Shown: piece by piece, positions 34,860 through 42,668 of the stretch
How the letters are laid out: every line of letters starts with the position of its first letter
Numbering within the stretch: position 1 is the stretch's first letter
Assembly: GCF_000424585.1 (NCBI RefSeq)
Contig: NZ_AUKE01000012.1
Span: 60,368-124,367 of the forward strand
DNA: 64,000 nt
Source: Butyrivibrio sp. MC2013
Lineage (GTDB): Bacteria > Bacillota > Clostridia > Lachnospirales > Lachnospiraceae
Direction of reading: 5' to 3'
Program-made: the position numbers and the translations under genes
Notes under the pieces: generated by a model
What the model was told of the DNA's origin: nothing
The model's database searches: none
Seen by the model: only the letters and a program-made list of their open reading frames with translations

Positions 34860-35510
34860 TTAATCATCTCCACTTAGGTGCTCAAAGCTTTCATAATGAT
34901 CAGCTGTATAATAAATATTCCAGCCATCCTCTGTATATATGATCCTTTTAGGGCCTCTGCTTTCACTATCCAGCGTATCTATATCACACTCATAATACAC
35001 TCTTCCCTTTTTCTTTGGAAGAAGGCCTTCAAAATTACTGAATTTGTCACCACCGATACACATTCCATCTACAACAAGATGTAAAGCTCCGCCTTCCCAG
35101 CCAATAGTCCTTGCTTCCTGCTTTGTCATATAATTGTCAGGCAGATGGTGGTAGGTTTCAATATACTCAGCAACATCTTCCTTACTGTCATAAAGCCCTG
35201 CCTCATCCAACATCGAAGAAGCTTCCGGATATTCATTATCTGTATCTCCAGACTCTTCATCGCTAGCTGTCAGTTCAACCTGCGCTTCATCTGCATCTTC
35301 TGTTTTACCAACTTCAGGCTCTTCTTTTTTCCGATTTTCTTTAGGCTCCGCATCCTCCTGCTCGGACATCTGGATCTGCTCTTCTATCAGCTGAAGATCC
35401 CCGCCTTCTGTACCGCCTCCGCTATTCCTGGTAAATCCAAAAAAATATCCCGCCAGCACGAAAAGCACCAGCAGTGTTATTGTAAAAAGATTTTTCCTTT
35501 TCAGTTTCAT
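34860..35510 (-). CDS. Membrane-anchored barnase-type ribonuclease
   Basis: A 216-residue protein. Residues 8-27 are a hydrophobic signal-anchor. Residues 40-100 form a very acidic linker, and 105-212 a barnase domain. The barnase residues align: Lys130 in NYMTK, Glu174 (general base) in YYECDI, Arg185 and Arg189, and His205 (general acid) in TADHYESF, with one residue inserted between Glu and Arg. The RNase is therefore probably active. The start at 35510 follows GAGGG directly; a start four codons earlier has no site. Bacillus barnase is a freely secreted protein, so an anchored form with a long linker is unusual. Cleavage by a signal peptidase is not excluded. Confidence 0.9.
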   Translation of the reverse strand: MKLKRKNLFTITLLVLFVLAGYFFGFTRNSGGGTEGGDLQLIEEQIQMSEQEDAEPKENRKKEEPEVGKTEDADEAQVELTASDEESGDTDNEYPEASSMLDEAGLYDSKEDVAEYIETYHHLPDNYMTKQEARTIGWEGGALHLVVDGMCIGGDKFSNFEGLLPKKKGRVYYECDIDTLDSESRGPKRIIYTEDGWNIYYTADHYESFEHLSGDD

Positions 35511-35538
35511 CTTTTCCCTCATACTTTATTGCAAGAAC

Positions 35539-35575
35539 AGCCCAAAAGCCTGTATCTCAAAGCTTTTGGACTGCT
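35539..35575 (-). terminator. Weak hairpin between HicB-like and barnase genes
   Basis: An 8-bp stem CCAAAAGC/GCTTTTGG with partly paired flanks and a 12-base loop. The downstream U-tract is poor, so its function is uncertain. Confidence 0.35.
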
Positions 35576-35640
35576 ACTCATGATTCTAAACTCTTAATTA
35601 AGCTTTATATATCAAAATAAATCCGGAACAGCTATGCATA

Positions 35641-35922
35641 TCACTCTTCCCAGCCTTCGGTATACCTGTAATGAATACAGATATTTCTGACAAATTCTCC
35701 TTCAGAAAGCTCTATATCTTTTTCCTCAGAAACTGGAGGCAGGTAAGGCTCCTCCTCTTCCTCCAGTTCAACTCTGACCCAATCGTACATCGACGCTGCT
35801 GCGTCATCCAGGGCAAAATTAATATCTCTGCCCTTAAACCTGCACTCTGCCAGATCCGGAAAATATCCGCAATATGAACCATCTGTATTCTCTTTAACTA
35901 CTGCCGGGTAAATAATCGTCAC
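35641..35922 (-). CDS. Orphan HicB-like antitoxin-family protein
   Basis: A 93-residue protein. The N-terminal half is the HicB fold: TIIYPAVVKENTDGSYCGYFPDL, then a helix NFALDDAAASMYDWVR. The C-terminal part is acidic (ELEEEEEPYLP) with no clear ribbon-helix-helix. The GTG at 35922 is chosen because HicB proteins begin right at this strand and an AGAGAGGA site lies upstream; an ATG 14 codons earlier is in frame but has no site. No HicA toxin gene is adjacent, so it may act alone or belong to an eroded toxin-antitoxin pair. It lies between metQ and the barnase gene. Confidence 0.75.
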   Translation of the reverse strand: MTIIYPAVVKENTDGSYCGYFPDLAECRFKGRDINFALDDAAASMYDWVRVELEEEEEPYLPPVSEEKDIELSEGEFVRNICIHYRYTEGWEE

Positions 35923-35981
35923 TGCAAATTCCTCTCTTATTATGTGATTCTTTCCAGGGGGCACTTGTTCCCTATTTTTAC

Positions 35982-36833
35982 TCAGTCACCTGTATAAGGA
36001 ACCACTGAGCCTTCATATGTTTCTTCGATCCACTTCCTGACTTCATCAGACTTGAGAACCTCTACAAGCTTCTGAATCTTATCATTCTTTTCGTTGCCTT
36101 CCTTTACTGCAATTACATTCACATAACTGCTTGCAGCGTCAGAATCCTGAGCTTCATAGGCAAGAGCATCTGTAGCCACAGTAAAGCCTGCCTCCATAGC
36201 ATAATTACCATTCATAACAGCATATGCAACACTCTCAAGCTGATGTGGTACCTGTGCAGCTTCTACTTCCACAATCTCAAGATTCATAGGATTGTCGGTA
36301 ATGTCATTTACTGTAGCTGTCAAACCAGCTCCGTCCTTAAGACTGATAAGCCCGTTACTCTGCAACAAAAGAAGAGCCCTTGCTTCATTGGTTGTATCAT
36401 TAGGGATAGCAATAGCATCTTTTTCTGCTATATCATCAAGGCTTTCCTTTTTACCGCCATATATACCAAAAGGTTCATAATGTATGCCACCGGCTGATAC
36501 CAGGTGTGTACCGTTTTCATTATTAAAATCATTCAAATAAGTAATGTGCTGAAAATAATTGGCATCTATCTCACCAGATTCAACTACATTATTAGGCTGT
36601 ACATAATCCTGGAACACCTTAACATCCAACTTAATGCCTTCCTTTTCAAGCATCTCGGTAACGATACCGCTTTGCAGGATCTCAGCGTGGGGAGCCGCCG
36701 TTGCTGCAACAGTGATAGTCGCAGTGTCATCTGCTTCATTACCGCCTGCAGCATTTTCAGATGATCCGCAAGCTGTCATGAGAGCCAGAAGAGTTGAAAG
36801 TGTCAATGTCAGAGCAAGCAATTTCTTTTTCAT
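35982..36833 (-). CDS. metQ: Methionine ABC transporter substrate-binding lipoprotein (NlpA family)
   Basis: A 283-residue lipoprotein. The lipobox is MTAC (Cys about 22). The mature protein follows the NlpA/MetQ pattern: ITVAATAAPHAEIL, VFQDYVQPNNVVESGEIDAN, YFQHITYLNDFN, IAIPNDTTNEARALLLLQ and AVMNGNYAMEAGF. It binds methionine (family knowledge) for the MetNI importer encoded upstream. Gene order metN-metI-metQ is normal, but a 150-base repeat element separates metI from metQ. A GAGGAGGA site precedes the start. Confidence 0.95.
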   Translation of the reverse strand: MKKKLLALTLTLSTLLALMTACGSSENAAGGNEADDTATITVAATAAPHAEILQSGIVTEMLEKEGIKLDVKVFQDYVQPNNVVESGEIDANYFQHITYLNDFNNENGTHLVSAGGIHYEPFGIYGGKKESLDDIAEKDAIAIPNDTTNEARALLLLQSNGLISLKDGAGLTATVNDITDNPMNLEIVEVEAAQVPHQLESVAYAVMNGNYAMEAGFTVATDALAYEAQDSDAASSYVNVIAVKEGNEKNDKIQKLVEVLKSDEVRKWIEETYEGSVVPYTGD

Positions 36834-36852
36834 AACTAATCCTCCTCATTAA

Positions 36853-37000
36853 GTATATGTTATTAGGCATACCTTCAGAAACACGCATTTACTGCGTGTT
36901 TCGTGAGAACATGTTGCTGGCAAATAGGCCCAGCGGCCCTAGCCGCTCTCAAATAGCCTATTTGCATACATTCTTGGATTATCTATCCAAGAATGTATAT
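36853..37000 (-). repeat. Modular palindromic repeat element, copy 2 (inside metNIQ operon)
   Basis: Read on the minus strand, this unit matches copy 1 (20897-21039) almost base for base: H1 ATTCTTGGAT stem, H2 GCAAATAGGC stem enclosing AGCGGC/GCCGCT, the linker CAGCAACATGTTCTCAC, H3, and the tail TCTGAAGGTA..TAATAACATATA. H3 reads GAAACACGC/GCGTGTTTC here against GAAATACGC/GCGTATTTC in copy 1, so both arms changed together. It lies in the sense direction of the metI-metQ transcript, ending 20 bases before metQ. Confidence 0.88.
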
Positions 37001-37008
37001 TTATTTAC

Positions 37009-37022
37009 GGGGCTATAGCCCC
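37009..37022. repeat. Perfect GC-rich palindrome after metI
   Basis: GGGGCTATAGCCCC lies between the end of metI and repeat copy 2. No U-tract follows on the minus strand. It may be a weak hairpin or the outer edge of the repeat. Confidence 0.5.
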
Positions 37023-37033
37023 TACACGCCTTG

Positions 37034-37705
37034 TCATTTGGAAATCCTATGGTCGAGTGCCTTGCCAAGCTTCATCCCGGCTGCCTGCATGATCTGTACC
37101 AGAGCAACAAGAAGCACTACAGTAATGATCATTACTCCGGTCTGATATCTGTAATAACCATACTGGATGGCAACATCTCCCAGGCCGCCTCCTCCTACAG
37201 TTCCTGCCATAGCCGAATAACCAAGAATTGTAGCAAGAGCGATGGTCGCACCCACTATAAGAGATGTCCTGGCTTCGGGTATCATAACTTTATATACAAT
37301 GGTAAAGCTTGAAGCACCCATACTCTGGGCAGCCTCTATCACACCATGCCCGACTTCCAGGAGAGATGATTCAACCATCCTGGCTATAAAAGGGGCTGCA
37401 GATACTACTAGAGGTACGATAGTGGCATTGGCTCCGTATGTCTTGCCTACCAGAAGCTTGGTAAAAGGCATTATAAGAATCAGCAATATCAGAAAGGGAA
37501 TACTTCTGACTATATTCACCGTCACATCCAGCACATTATAGATAACCGCATTGGGCTTCATCCCTCCCGGAGCAGTCAGCACAAGACCAATCCCCAGCGG
37601 AATTCCTATAATATAAGCAAGAAGGGTTGATACCAGTACCATATACAGGGTCACACCTGTATTATTCAATAGCAAACTGCCATATTCATTCCAAAATTCA
37701 CTCAT
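37034..37705 (-). CDS. metI: Methionine ABC transporter permease
   Basis: A 223-residue permease with five or six helices. Family motifs are LLAYIIGIPLGIGLVLT near the start, NIVRSIPFLILLILIMPFTK and the coupling loop VIEAAQSMGASSFTIVYKVM (about 130-150). VGGGGLGDVAIQYGYYR near the C-terminus is diagnostic for MetI. Its ATG shares one base with the metN stop (TAATG), with a GAGGAAAA site inside metN. It forms the membrane channel of the D/L-methionine importer. Confidence 0.96.
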   Translation of the reverse strand: MSEFWNEYGSLLLNNTGVTLYMVLVSTLLAYIIGIPLGIGLVLTAPGGMKPNAVIYNVLDVTVNIVRSIPFLILLILIMPFTKLLVGKTYGANATIVPLVVSAAPFIARMVESSLLEVGHGVIEAAQSMGASSFTIVYKVMIPEARTSLIVGATIALATILGYSAMAGTVGGGGLGDVAIQYGYYRYQTGVMIITVVLLVALVQIMQAAGMKLGKALDHRISK

Positions 37706-38769
37706 TAGTTTTCCTCATAATTATCTTCAAAGTCCTTCATTGAAGAAAGATCTTGTACTTCCAAACCTCTTTCAATAAGGTATTTCTTCATATTAGCCCT
37801 GAGTTCCTCATCATCGGGCAGCTGCAATACCATCTGGCCTCTGGCTATCCCGCCTATATCTCTGGTGTCGGCACGCATGATATTAACAGGTGAGCCGAAC
37901 TTAAGGACCATGTTGGCAACCACCGGCTCATAAGAGGAATTGCTTGTAAATGCGATCCTGATCAGATGCTCACCGGGAACACGCTCTGCAGTGGATCCCC
38001 CTGCAGATAATACAAGTCTCATACCCGCTTCTGACCTTGGATTGCTAAAGACCTCCTGCACCTTACCGCTCTCTGCCAGCCTTCCGTTGTCGATGATCGC
38101 AACCCTGTTGCATATCTGGGTCACCACACTCATAGCATGAGTAATGATCACTATTGTGATGCCGTGCTTCTCATTGATTTCCTTAAGGAGCTGCAGTACT
38201 TCACCTGTAGTCTTGGGATCAAGAGCGCTCGTAGCCTCATCGCACAGAAGGATTGAAGGATCATTGGCAAGAGCTCTCGCTATGGCTACCCTCTGCTGCT
38301 GACCTCCCGAGAGCTGGGATGGATAGCTCTTTAACTTGTCCCCAAGCCCTACCTCTGCAAGAAGCCTTGTCGCTTTTAACCTTGCCTGCTTTTTGGGTAC
38401 GCCCGTGATCTCAAGAGGAAAGCAGACATTATCCAAAACATTACGCTGCTGCAATAAATTGAAGCTCTGAAATATCATGGCAATATCATGCCTCTGAAGG
38501 CGCAGCTCTTTAGGTGAAAGATGGCTCATGCTCCTTCCCTTGACGATAACGTCGCCTGAGCTTGGCTTTTCCAGAAAATTAAGACATCTTACCAGAGTTG
38601 ACTTACCCGCACCGCTCATACCGATAATGCCGAATATATCACCCTTGCCAATATCAAGGCTTATGTCGCTAAGCGCCTCTACGGTGTGATCTTTGCTGCT
38701 AAAGGTCTTGGACAAATGATCTATATGTATGATGGAATCCAGGATTTCATCCTTATCAATAATACTCAT
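37705..38769 (-). CDS. metN: Methionine ABC transporter ATP-binding protein
   Basis: A 354-residue ABC ATPase. Walker A is GMSGAGKST, the signature LSGGQQQRVA, Walker B ILLCDEATSALDP. The C-terminal 75 residues form the NIL (ACT-like) domain that binds methionine and inhibits transport (LIRIAFTSNSSYEPVVANMV, GGIARGQMVLQLPDDEE). The ATG at 38769 has a GAGGAGTGGT site; a longer frame from 38898 has none. No S-box riboswitch was found upstream, so methionine control may rest on the NIL domain and other factors. Confidence 0.95.
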   Translation of the reverse strand: MSIIDKDEILDSIIHIDHLSKTFSSKDHTVEALSDISLDIGKGDIFGIIGMSGAGKSTLVRCLNFLEKPSSGDVIVKGRSMSHLSPKELRLQRHDIAMIFQSFNLLQQRNVLDNVCFPLEITGVPKKQARLKATRLLAEVGLGDKLKSYPSQLSGGQQQRVAIARALANDPSILLCDEATSALDPKTTGEVLQLLKEINEKHGITIVIITHAMSVVTQICNRVAIIDNGRLAESGKVQEVFSNPRSEAGMRLVLSAGGSTAERVPGEHLIRIAFTSNSSYEPVVANMVLKFGSPVNIMRADTRDIGGIARGQMVLQLPDDEELRANMKKYLIERGLEVQDLSSMKDFEDNYEEN

Positions 38770-39035
38770 ACCACTCCTCATTGTGAAATAATAAGCTAAA
38801 AAATAGAAAAAACATGCGGCGCCCCCCTTGCTCACATGTATACTCCACAAATCATACAACACAGCCGTACAAAGTTCAATAGAGCCTGTGAAATACACCA
38901 GGTAATAACTTTCTTACCATGTAAGAATAAAAATAGTACTTGAATTATATTTTGCACAATTTATAATTAAATCATAACAGTTACATACAATTGTTTTTTC
39001 AAGTCAAGTTGAAAAGAAAGGATAAGGATAATAAC
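38770..39035. promoter_or_regulatory. Divergent region between metN and thioredoxin gene, with trx promoter
   Basis: TTGAAT at 38940-38945 and a perfect TATAAT at 38962-38967, 16 bases apart, form a good plus-strand promoter for the thioredoxin gene. The metN side is AT-rich with no recognised riboswitch or operator. Confidence 0.6.
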
Positions 39036-39353
39036 ATGGAATACAAGTTTACATCAGCAAATTTTGAAGAAGAAGTAATGAACAGCACCCTGCCCGTAGT
39101 GATCGATTTCTACGCAGACTGGTGCGGTCCCTGCAAAATGATGGCTCCTGTTGTAGCAAAGCTCGCTGAAAAATATGAAGGCAGAGCAAAGGTTGGCAAG
39201 GTCAATTCCGATGAAGAAATGGAGCTTGCACAGAGATTCAACGTAATGAGCATTCCGGATATTGTATTCGTTAAAGACGGCAAAGTAGTAGACCAGTCTA
39301 TTGGCGCAGTGAGCCAGGCTGTCCTTGAAGAGAAGCTTGAAAAGCTTCTGTAA
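39036..39353 (+). CDS. trxA: Thioredoxin
   Basis: A 105-residue thioredoxin. The active site WCGPC lies at about 29-33 in VIDFYADWCGPCKMMAP. VNSDEEMELAQRFNVMSIPDIVF contains the cis-proline, and the C-terminal helix is normal. The ATG at 39036 with AAGGATAAGG upstream gives the usual family length; an earlier in-frame start at 38991 would add 15 basic residues. It reduces protein disulfides and may also feed the nearby peroxidase. It is monocistronic with its own promoter and terminator. Confidence 0.95.
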   Translation: MEYKFTSANFEEEVMNSTLPVVIDFYADWCGPCKMMAPVVAKLAEKYEGRAKVGKVNSDEEMELAQRFNVMSIPDIVFVKDGKVVDQSIGAVSQAVLEEKLEKLL

Positions 39354-39389
39354 TATTATTGTATTTAGATAATACACAAATCAATAAAA

Positions 39390-39425
39390 AGAGCAGGAAA
39401 GATTAGCACACATCTTTCCTGCTCT
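39390..39425. terminator. Bidirectional terminator after thioredoxin gene
   Basis: A perfect 14-bp stem (AGAGCAGGAAAGAT and complement) with an 8-base loop. The preceding AATAAAAAG and following TTATC serve the convergent genes on both sides. Confidence 0.88.
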
Positions 39426-39442
39426 TATCATATTCCAGTCAA

Positions 39443-39625
39443 TTACCACCAGATAAGGCTTCCCTTAGACTCTTTGTAATGAAACCAGCGCCCGCCTTCA
39501 TACTGGATACACAGCGCACAATCATGATAGATAGCCCTTACCGGCACTCCATACTGCCAGATACCGTTCGCTTTCTTGTGCGCTTCATAATACTGCTGTG
39601 TCAGTGACTTCAGAGTCAATCCCAT
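39443..39625 (-). CDS. Small hypothetical protein (60 aa)
   Basis: A 60-residue protein of no family I recognise. It is rich in aromatic residues (six Tyr, five Trp among YGVPVRAIYHDCALCIQYEG and the C-terminus GSLIWW), without membrane segments. An AAGGAG site seven bases before the ATG makes translation likely. It overlaps the end of another small frame (39585-39785) by 41 bases. Confidence 0.6.
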   Translation of the reverse strand: MGLTLKSLTQQYYEAHKKANGIWQYGVPVRAIYHDCALCIQYEGGRWFHYKESKGSLIWW

Positions 39626-39785
39626 TGTGATCTCCTTCGCCCTCAGGCTTAAAACTAATAAATATTGATCTCCACCCGCTTAAATCCACAACATCTAGTA
39701 TTACCTCTGTAATCTTTAAACATTCTAGCACATTTTTGACCAAATGTTCTAATTCTTTGCTCTTTAATAATACACGAACATTCAT
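39585..39785 (-). CDS. Possible small hypothetical protein (66 aa)
   Basis: A 66-residue frame with a protein-like pattern (an amphipathic helix SKELEHLVKNVLECLKI, then strands VILDVVDLSGWRSIFISFKP). No good ribosome site was found, and it overlaps the better supported downstream small gene by 41 bases. It may be a real upstream partner or a chance frame. Confidence 0.4.
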   Translation of the reverse strand: MNVRVLLKSKELEHLVKNVLECLKITEVILDVVDLSGWRSIFISFKPEGEGDHNGIDSEVTDTAVL

Positions 39786-39957
39786 GTCAGTTTTTATAAA
39801 ATCTGCACTATATAAATATAACTATTGTAATTCTGACGTAGCTTATATTATTTAACATACGCGAGCTTGTATCAATTGAATATTCATTTTTTAACTTATT
39901 GTTCACAACTCTTATATATGTTAAACTGCAAAGAGATAAAATACTAAGGAGAAATAA

Positions 39958-40476
39958 ATGGGGCGCGCATCAATAAAAGCAAATAAAACATTATACCAAC
40001 TTAAGCGAGAGGAACTTGGTCTCACAAGAGAGGCAGCCTCCGATCTGCTGGAAGTAATATCCGATGACAGGATTGAGAAAATAGAAAATGAAAAAGTCCT
40101 GCCTCATCCAGACGAGATACTCATAATGGCAGACAAGTATAAAGCACCGGAACTCAAGAACTATTTCTGCACTCACCACTGTGAGCTTGGAAGAAAGAGC
40201 GTTCCAGAGATCAAGATGAAAGACCTGGCTCAGATCACGCTGGAAATGCTGGCTTCTCTTAATTTAGCGACCAAGGATAAGGACAGGCTCATCGAGATCA
40301 CAGCCGACGGAAAAGTCGACGATGATGAGATCAAGGATTTTGCCAAGATTCAGATAACTCTGGAACAGACTGTCATAGCAGCTGAGAGCCTTAAACTGTG
40401 GTCAGAACAGATGATCGCCAACGGCATGATTGATGAAAAGAAGTTAAGATATTATATGGAACATAAGGACCAGTAA
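39958..40476 (+). CDS. XRE-family helix-turn-helix protein
   Basis: A 172-residue protein. Residues 10-60 form a Cro/C1-type helix-turn-helix (LYQLKREELGLTREAASDLL, then RIEKIENEKVLPHPDEI). The C-terminal half (about 80-170) is helical and acidic (LIEITADGKVDDDEIKDFAK) and may form a dimerisation or partner domain; it contains a Cys/His cluster (CTHHCELG) at about 64-71. AAGGAGAAATA precedes the ATG. It is probably a transcription regulator or antitoxin-like protein with no evident partner. Confidence 0.75.
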   Translation: MGRASIKANKTLYQLKREELGLTREAASDLLEVISDDRIEKIENEKVLPHPDEILIMADKYKAPELKNYFCTHHCELGRKSVPEIKMKDLAQITLEMLASLNLATKDKDRLIEITADGKVDDDEIKDFAKIQITLEQTVIAAESLKLWSEQMIANGMIDEKKLRYYMEHKDQ

Positions 40477-40482
40477 GAAAAC

Positions 40483-40509
40483 AGCCCCTTCTCAATTTGA
40501 GAAGGGGCT
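40483..40509. terminator. Bidirectional terminator after XRE gene
   Basis: A perfect 13-bp inverted repeat (AGCCCCTTCTCAA and complement) with one base between. It lies between convergent genes and has an A-run before and TTAAAT after. Confidence 0.88.
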
Positions 40510-40534
40510 TAAATATTGCCTGTTCAATTGCGGA

Positions 40535-40828
40535 TCAAACATCTAATCCATGAAGCCTGCCAACCTTGGCAAACAGATCATTGCCATCAAGATTCAACAT
40601 TCTGTGGAATGCGCCAAACTCTGAAAGAGTAAGCTCATAATCTCCACGATAGAACTCCTCAATCTTCTCTGCGCTGATCTCACAGCCGAGAGTTGCCAGA
40701 ACTGTTGATACTCTCTCAGGAGTTGTCATACCATGCTCTTCGCAATAAGCCTTTATAACAACACCAAGATCACCCATTCCGTTGATCTTCTGCTGAGATA
40801 CTCTGGATTCTGTGAATGTAGTTGCCAT
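40535..40828 (-). CDS. Hypothetical protein (97 aa)
   Basis: A 97-residue soluble protein I do not recognise. The middle (GVVIKAYCEEHGMTTPERVS, TLGCEISAEKIEEFYRGDYE) is helical and suggests a small helix-turn-helix-like or EF-hand-sized fold without a clear signature; the C-terminus is LFAKVGRLHGLDV. A strong AAGGGGGA site precedes the ATG, and the gene has its own convergent terminator, so expression is likely. Function unknown. Confidence 0.7.
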   Translation of the reverse strand: MATTFTESRVSQQKINGMGDLGVVIKAYCEEHGMTTPERVSTVLATLGCEISAEKIEEFYRGDYELTLSEFGAFHRMLNLDGNDLFAKVGRLHGLDV

Positions 40829-41236
40829 ATTATTCCCCCTTTCTGAATAACAAATAACCCTTAACCAAATTCATTATATAACACAACCACTATATATTGT
40901 ATAAGAAAATATATTTCAGAATATATAATGTGGTGTCAGAAAAAGCAGCAAATTGTTCGGTGTAGATCCCAAACTGTCCGACACTGCTTTTTGATGTCCT
41001 CTATCAAGGTACAATAGCTACATTAGACTACAATTAGGACAATTCCTTTCAACAAGGTCTTTTTGCCTGTGATCATCTGTATTCAAATCTTCACACATTT
41101 AATAAAACTCAGATAAAAACCCCAATACGATTTACAAGTCAATCTTTTTGCTGTATTTTAATCATAATAATGTGCATGGCAAAAGGAGCCTAGACTCTCC
41201 TAGCATGCTAAAAAGAAATCGTCATATTCCCATCAA
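40829..41236. other. Non-coding region with an inverted-repeat segment
   Basis: No gene seen. At 40934-40998 an imperfect inverted repeat (AAAAAGCAG with CTGCTTTTT) encloses about 40 bases that include TGTTCGGTGTAGATCCC and AAACTGTCCGACA. It could be a terminator-like hairpin for an unknown transcript or a remnant end of an insertion sequence. The rest is AT-rich and probably holds the promoter for the UPF0340 gene. Confidence 0.4.
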
Positions 41237-41854
41237 ATGACAGAAAAGAGTGAAACAATGCAGTTAGAAGATATTTACAGAGAAACCGGTCTGGACCTTG
41301 ACCTGATCAGAAAAGAAGCTTCAGAGGTGTGCAAAGAGGTGATCAAGAATTCAAATCTCAAAGAAGGAGACGTATTTGTCGTTGGTTGCTCTACAAGTGT
41401 TGTATGTGGCGACAAGATTGGCACAAATTCAAGCATGCCCGCTTCCAAAGCTGTATTTGAAGGCATCTATGATGTACTGCGATCAAATGGCATCTATCTT
41501 GCAGCTCAGTGTTGCGAACACTTAAATCGTTCAATTGTGATTGAAAAGACAGCTCCACATACAGGAGACGAAGTATGCGTTGTTCCCCAGCCCAAAGCCG
41601 GCGGTTCATTTGCAACCTGTGCATACTACAGTTTCAAAGAGCCCATACTTGTCGATGAGATAAAGGCAGATGCAGGTATGGATATCGGTGGCACTATGAT
41701 AGGTATGCACCTAAAAAAAGTGGCAGTACCAATCAAGCTCTCCAAGAACTCCATTGGACATGCCACAGTTATTGCTGCATATACAAGGCCCAAATATATT
41801 GGTGGAACAAGAGCTTCTTATGAAGAAGATCCATCCATCAGGGCAATGTTTTAA
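41237..41854 (+). CDS. UPF0340 family protein (YwlG/TIGR01440)
   Basis: A 205-residue protein of the YwlG family, widespread in Firmicutes and without a settled function. Typical stretches are FVVGCSTSVVCGDKIGTNSS, LAAQCCEHLNRSIVIEK and VPQPKAGGSFATCAYYSFK, then DIGGTMIGMHLKKVAVPI. The ATG at 41237 and another at 41258 (MQLEDI) are both possible; neither has a strong ribosome site. It converges with tcdA 33 bases away. Confidence 0.88.
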   Translation: MTEKSETMQLEDIYRETGLDLDLIRKEASEVCKEVIKNSNLKEGDVFVVGCSTSVVCGDKIGTNSSMPASKAVFEGIYDVLRSNGIYLAAQCCEHLNRSIVIEKTAPHTGDEVCVVPQPKAGGSFATCAYYSFKEPILVDEIKADAGMDIGGTMIGMHLKKVAVPIKLSKNSIGHATVIAAYTRPKYIGGTRASYEEDPSIRAMF

Positions 41855-41886
41855 GCTATCCAGGCTCCTTTAATACTAAACAGCTC

Positions 41887-42588
41887 CTACAGACTATACT
41901 GGAGCGAAAGGTCTTTTATGACTTCACCGGCAATGATAAGTCCCATTGCTCCCGGAACAAAAGAGAGCGACCCGGGACTCATCCTTGTCTTTGTAGGATT
42001 TTTTCTTGGGCTTTCTTTGGAATATACCACTTTCAAATGATCTATTCCTCTTTTTCTGAGCTCTCTTCTCATAACCCTTGCCAAAGGATCTTCAGTTGTA
42101 TCCATTATATCTGATACTTCAAAGCGCGATGGATCCAGCTTATTACCCGCTCCCATAGCACTGATGATAGGAGTGCCGGCCTCCTTGCAGCATTTTACAA
42201 GCTCCAGTTTGGCAGTCACCGTATCAATAGCATCAACCACATAATCATAACTTGTAAAATCAAATTCACTTGCGTTTTCAGGTAAAAAAAAGGCTCTGTG
42301 AGTATTAACTTTGCAGTCAGGATTGATATCCAGTATCCTCTCCTTCATAACATCTGTTTTGTACCTGCCAAGGCTTGAATGAAGTGCAATTATCTGCCTG
42401 TTAAGATTACTGATACATACTCTGTCTTTATCTATAATATCAATAGCCCCGATCCCGCTTCTTACCAGTGCTTCACAAACGTGACCACCCACGCCTCCTA
42501 TTCCAAATACAGCCACATGGCTTAACTCAAGCCTCTTTACCGGTTCATCTCCCAAAGTTCGTCTGGTTCTAGTTAAAAAATCTGTCAT
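41887..42588 (-). CDS. tcdA: tRNA threonylcarbamoyladenosine dehydratase (ThiF/E1-like)
   Basis: A 233-residue member of the ThiF/MoeB/E1 superfamily. The nucleotide-binding loop is FGIGGVGGHVCEALVRSGIG (about 28-47), followed by DIIDKDRVCISNLNRQI, the conserved adenylation motif, and DYVVDAIDTVTAKLEL. The C-terminal stretch YSKESPRKNPTKTRMSPGS matches TcdA (YgdL/CsdL). It cyclises t6A at tRNA position 37 in an ATP-dependent reaction. A GAGG site lies upstream of the ATG. Monocistronic here. Confidence 0.92.
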   Translation of the reverse strand: MTDFLTRTRRTLGDEPVKRLELSHVAVFGIGGVGGHVCEALVRSGIGAIDIIDKDRVCISNLNRQIIALHSSLGRYKTDVMKERILDINPDCKVNTHRAFFLPENASEFDFTSYDYVVDAIDTVTAKLELVKCCKEAGTPIISAMGAGNKLDPSRFEVSDIMDTTEDPLARVMRRELRKRGIDHLKVVYSKESPRKNPTKTRMSPGSLSFVPGAMGLIIAGEVIKDLSLQYSL

Positions 42589-42668
42589 AATGCCTCATTT
42601 CTCGGCAATAATCTACTAAGAGAAAACCTCTATTCTGCCGATAAAGTATCTGATAAATAACTATTATA

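Noticed and set aside
35641..35922. Complete HicAB toxin-antitoxin pair
   Set aside because: Only the HicB-like half is present; no small double-stranded RNA-binding-like HicA frame lies on either side.
20821..37000. Composite transposon bounded by the inverted repeat copies
   Set aside because: The two copies are inverted and 16 kb apart, but no transposase lies between or near them and a partial third copy exists outside; independent placement is simpler.
38770..38990. SAM (S-box) riboswitch or T-box upstream of metN
   Set aside because: No S-box core, no anti-terminator/terminator pair and no T-box sequence could be found on the minus strand; the region is AT-rich without the expected helices.
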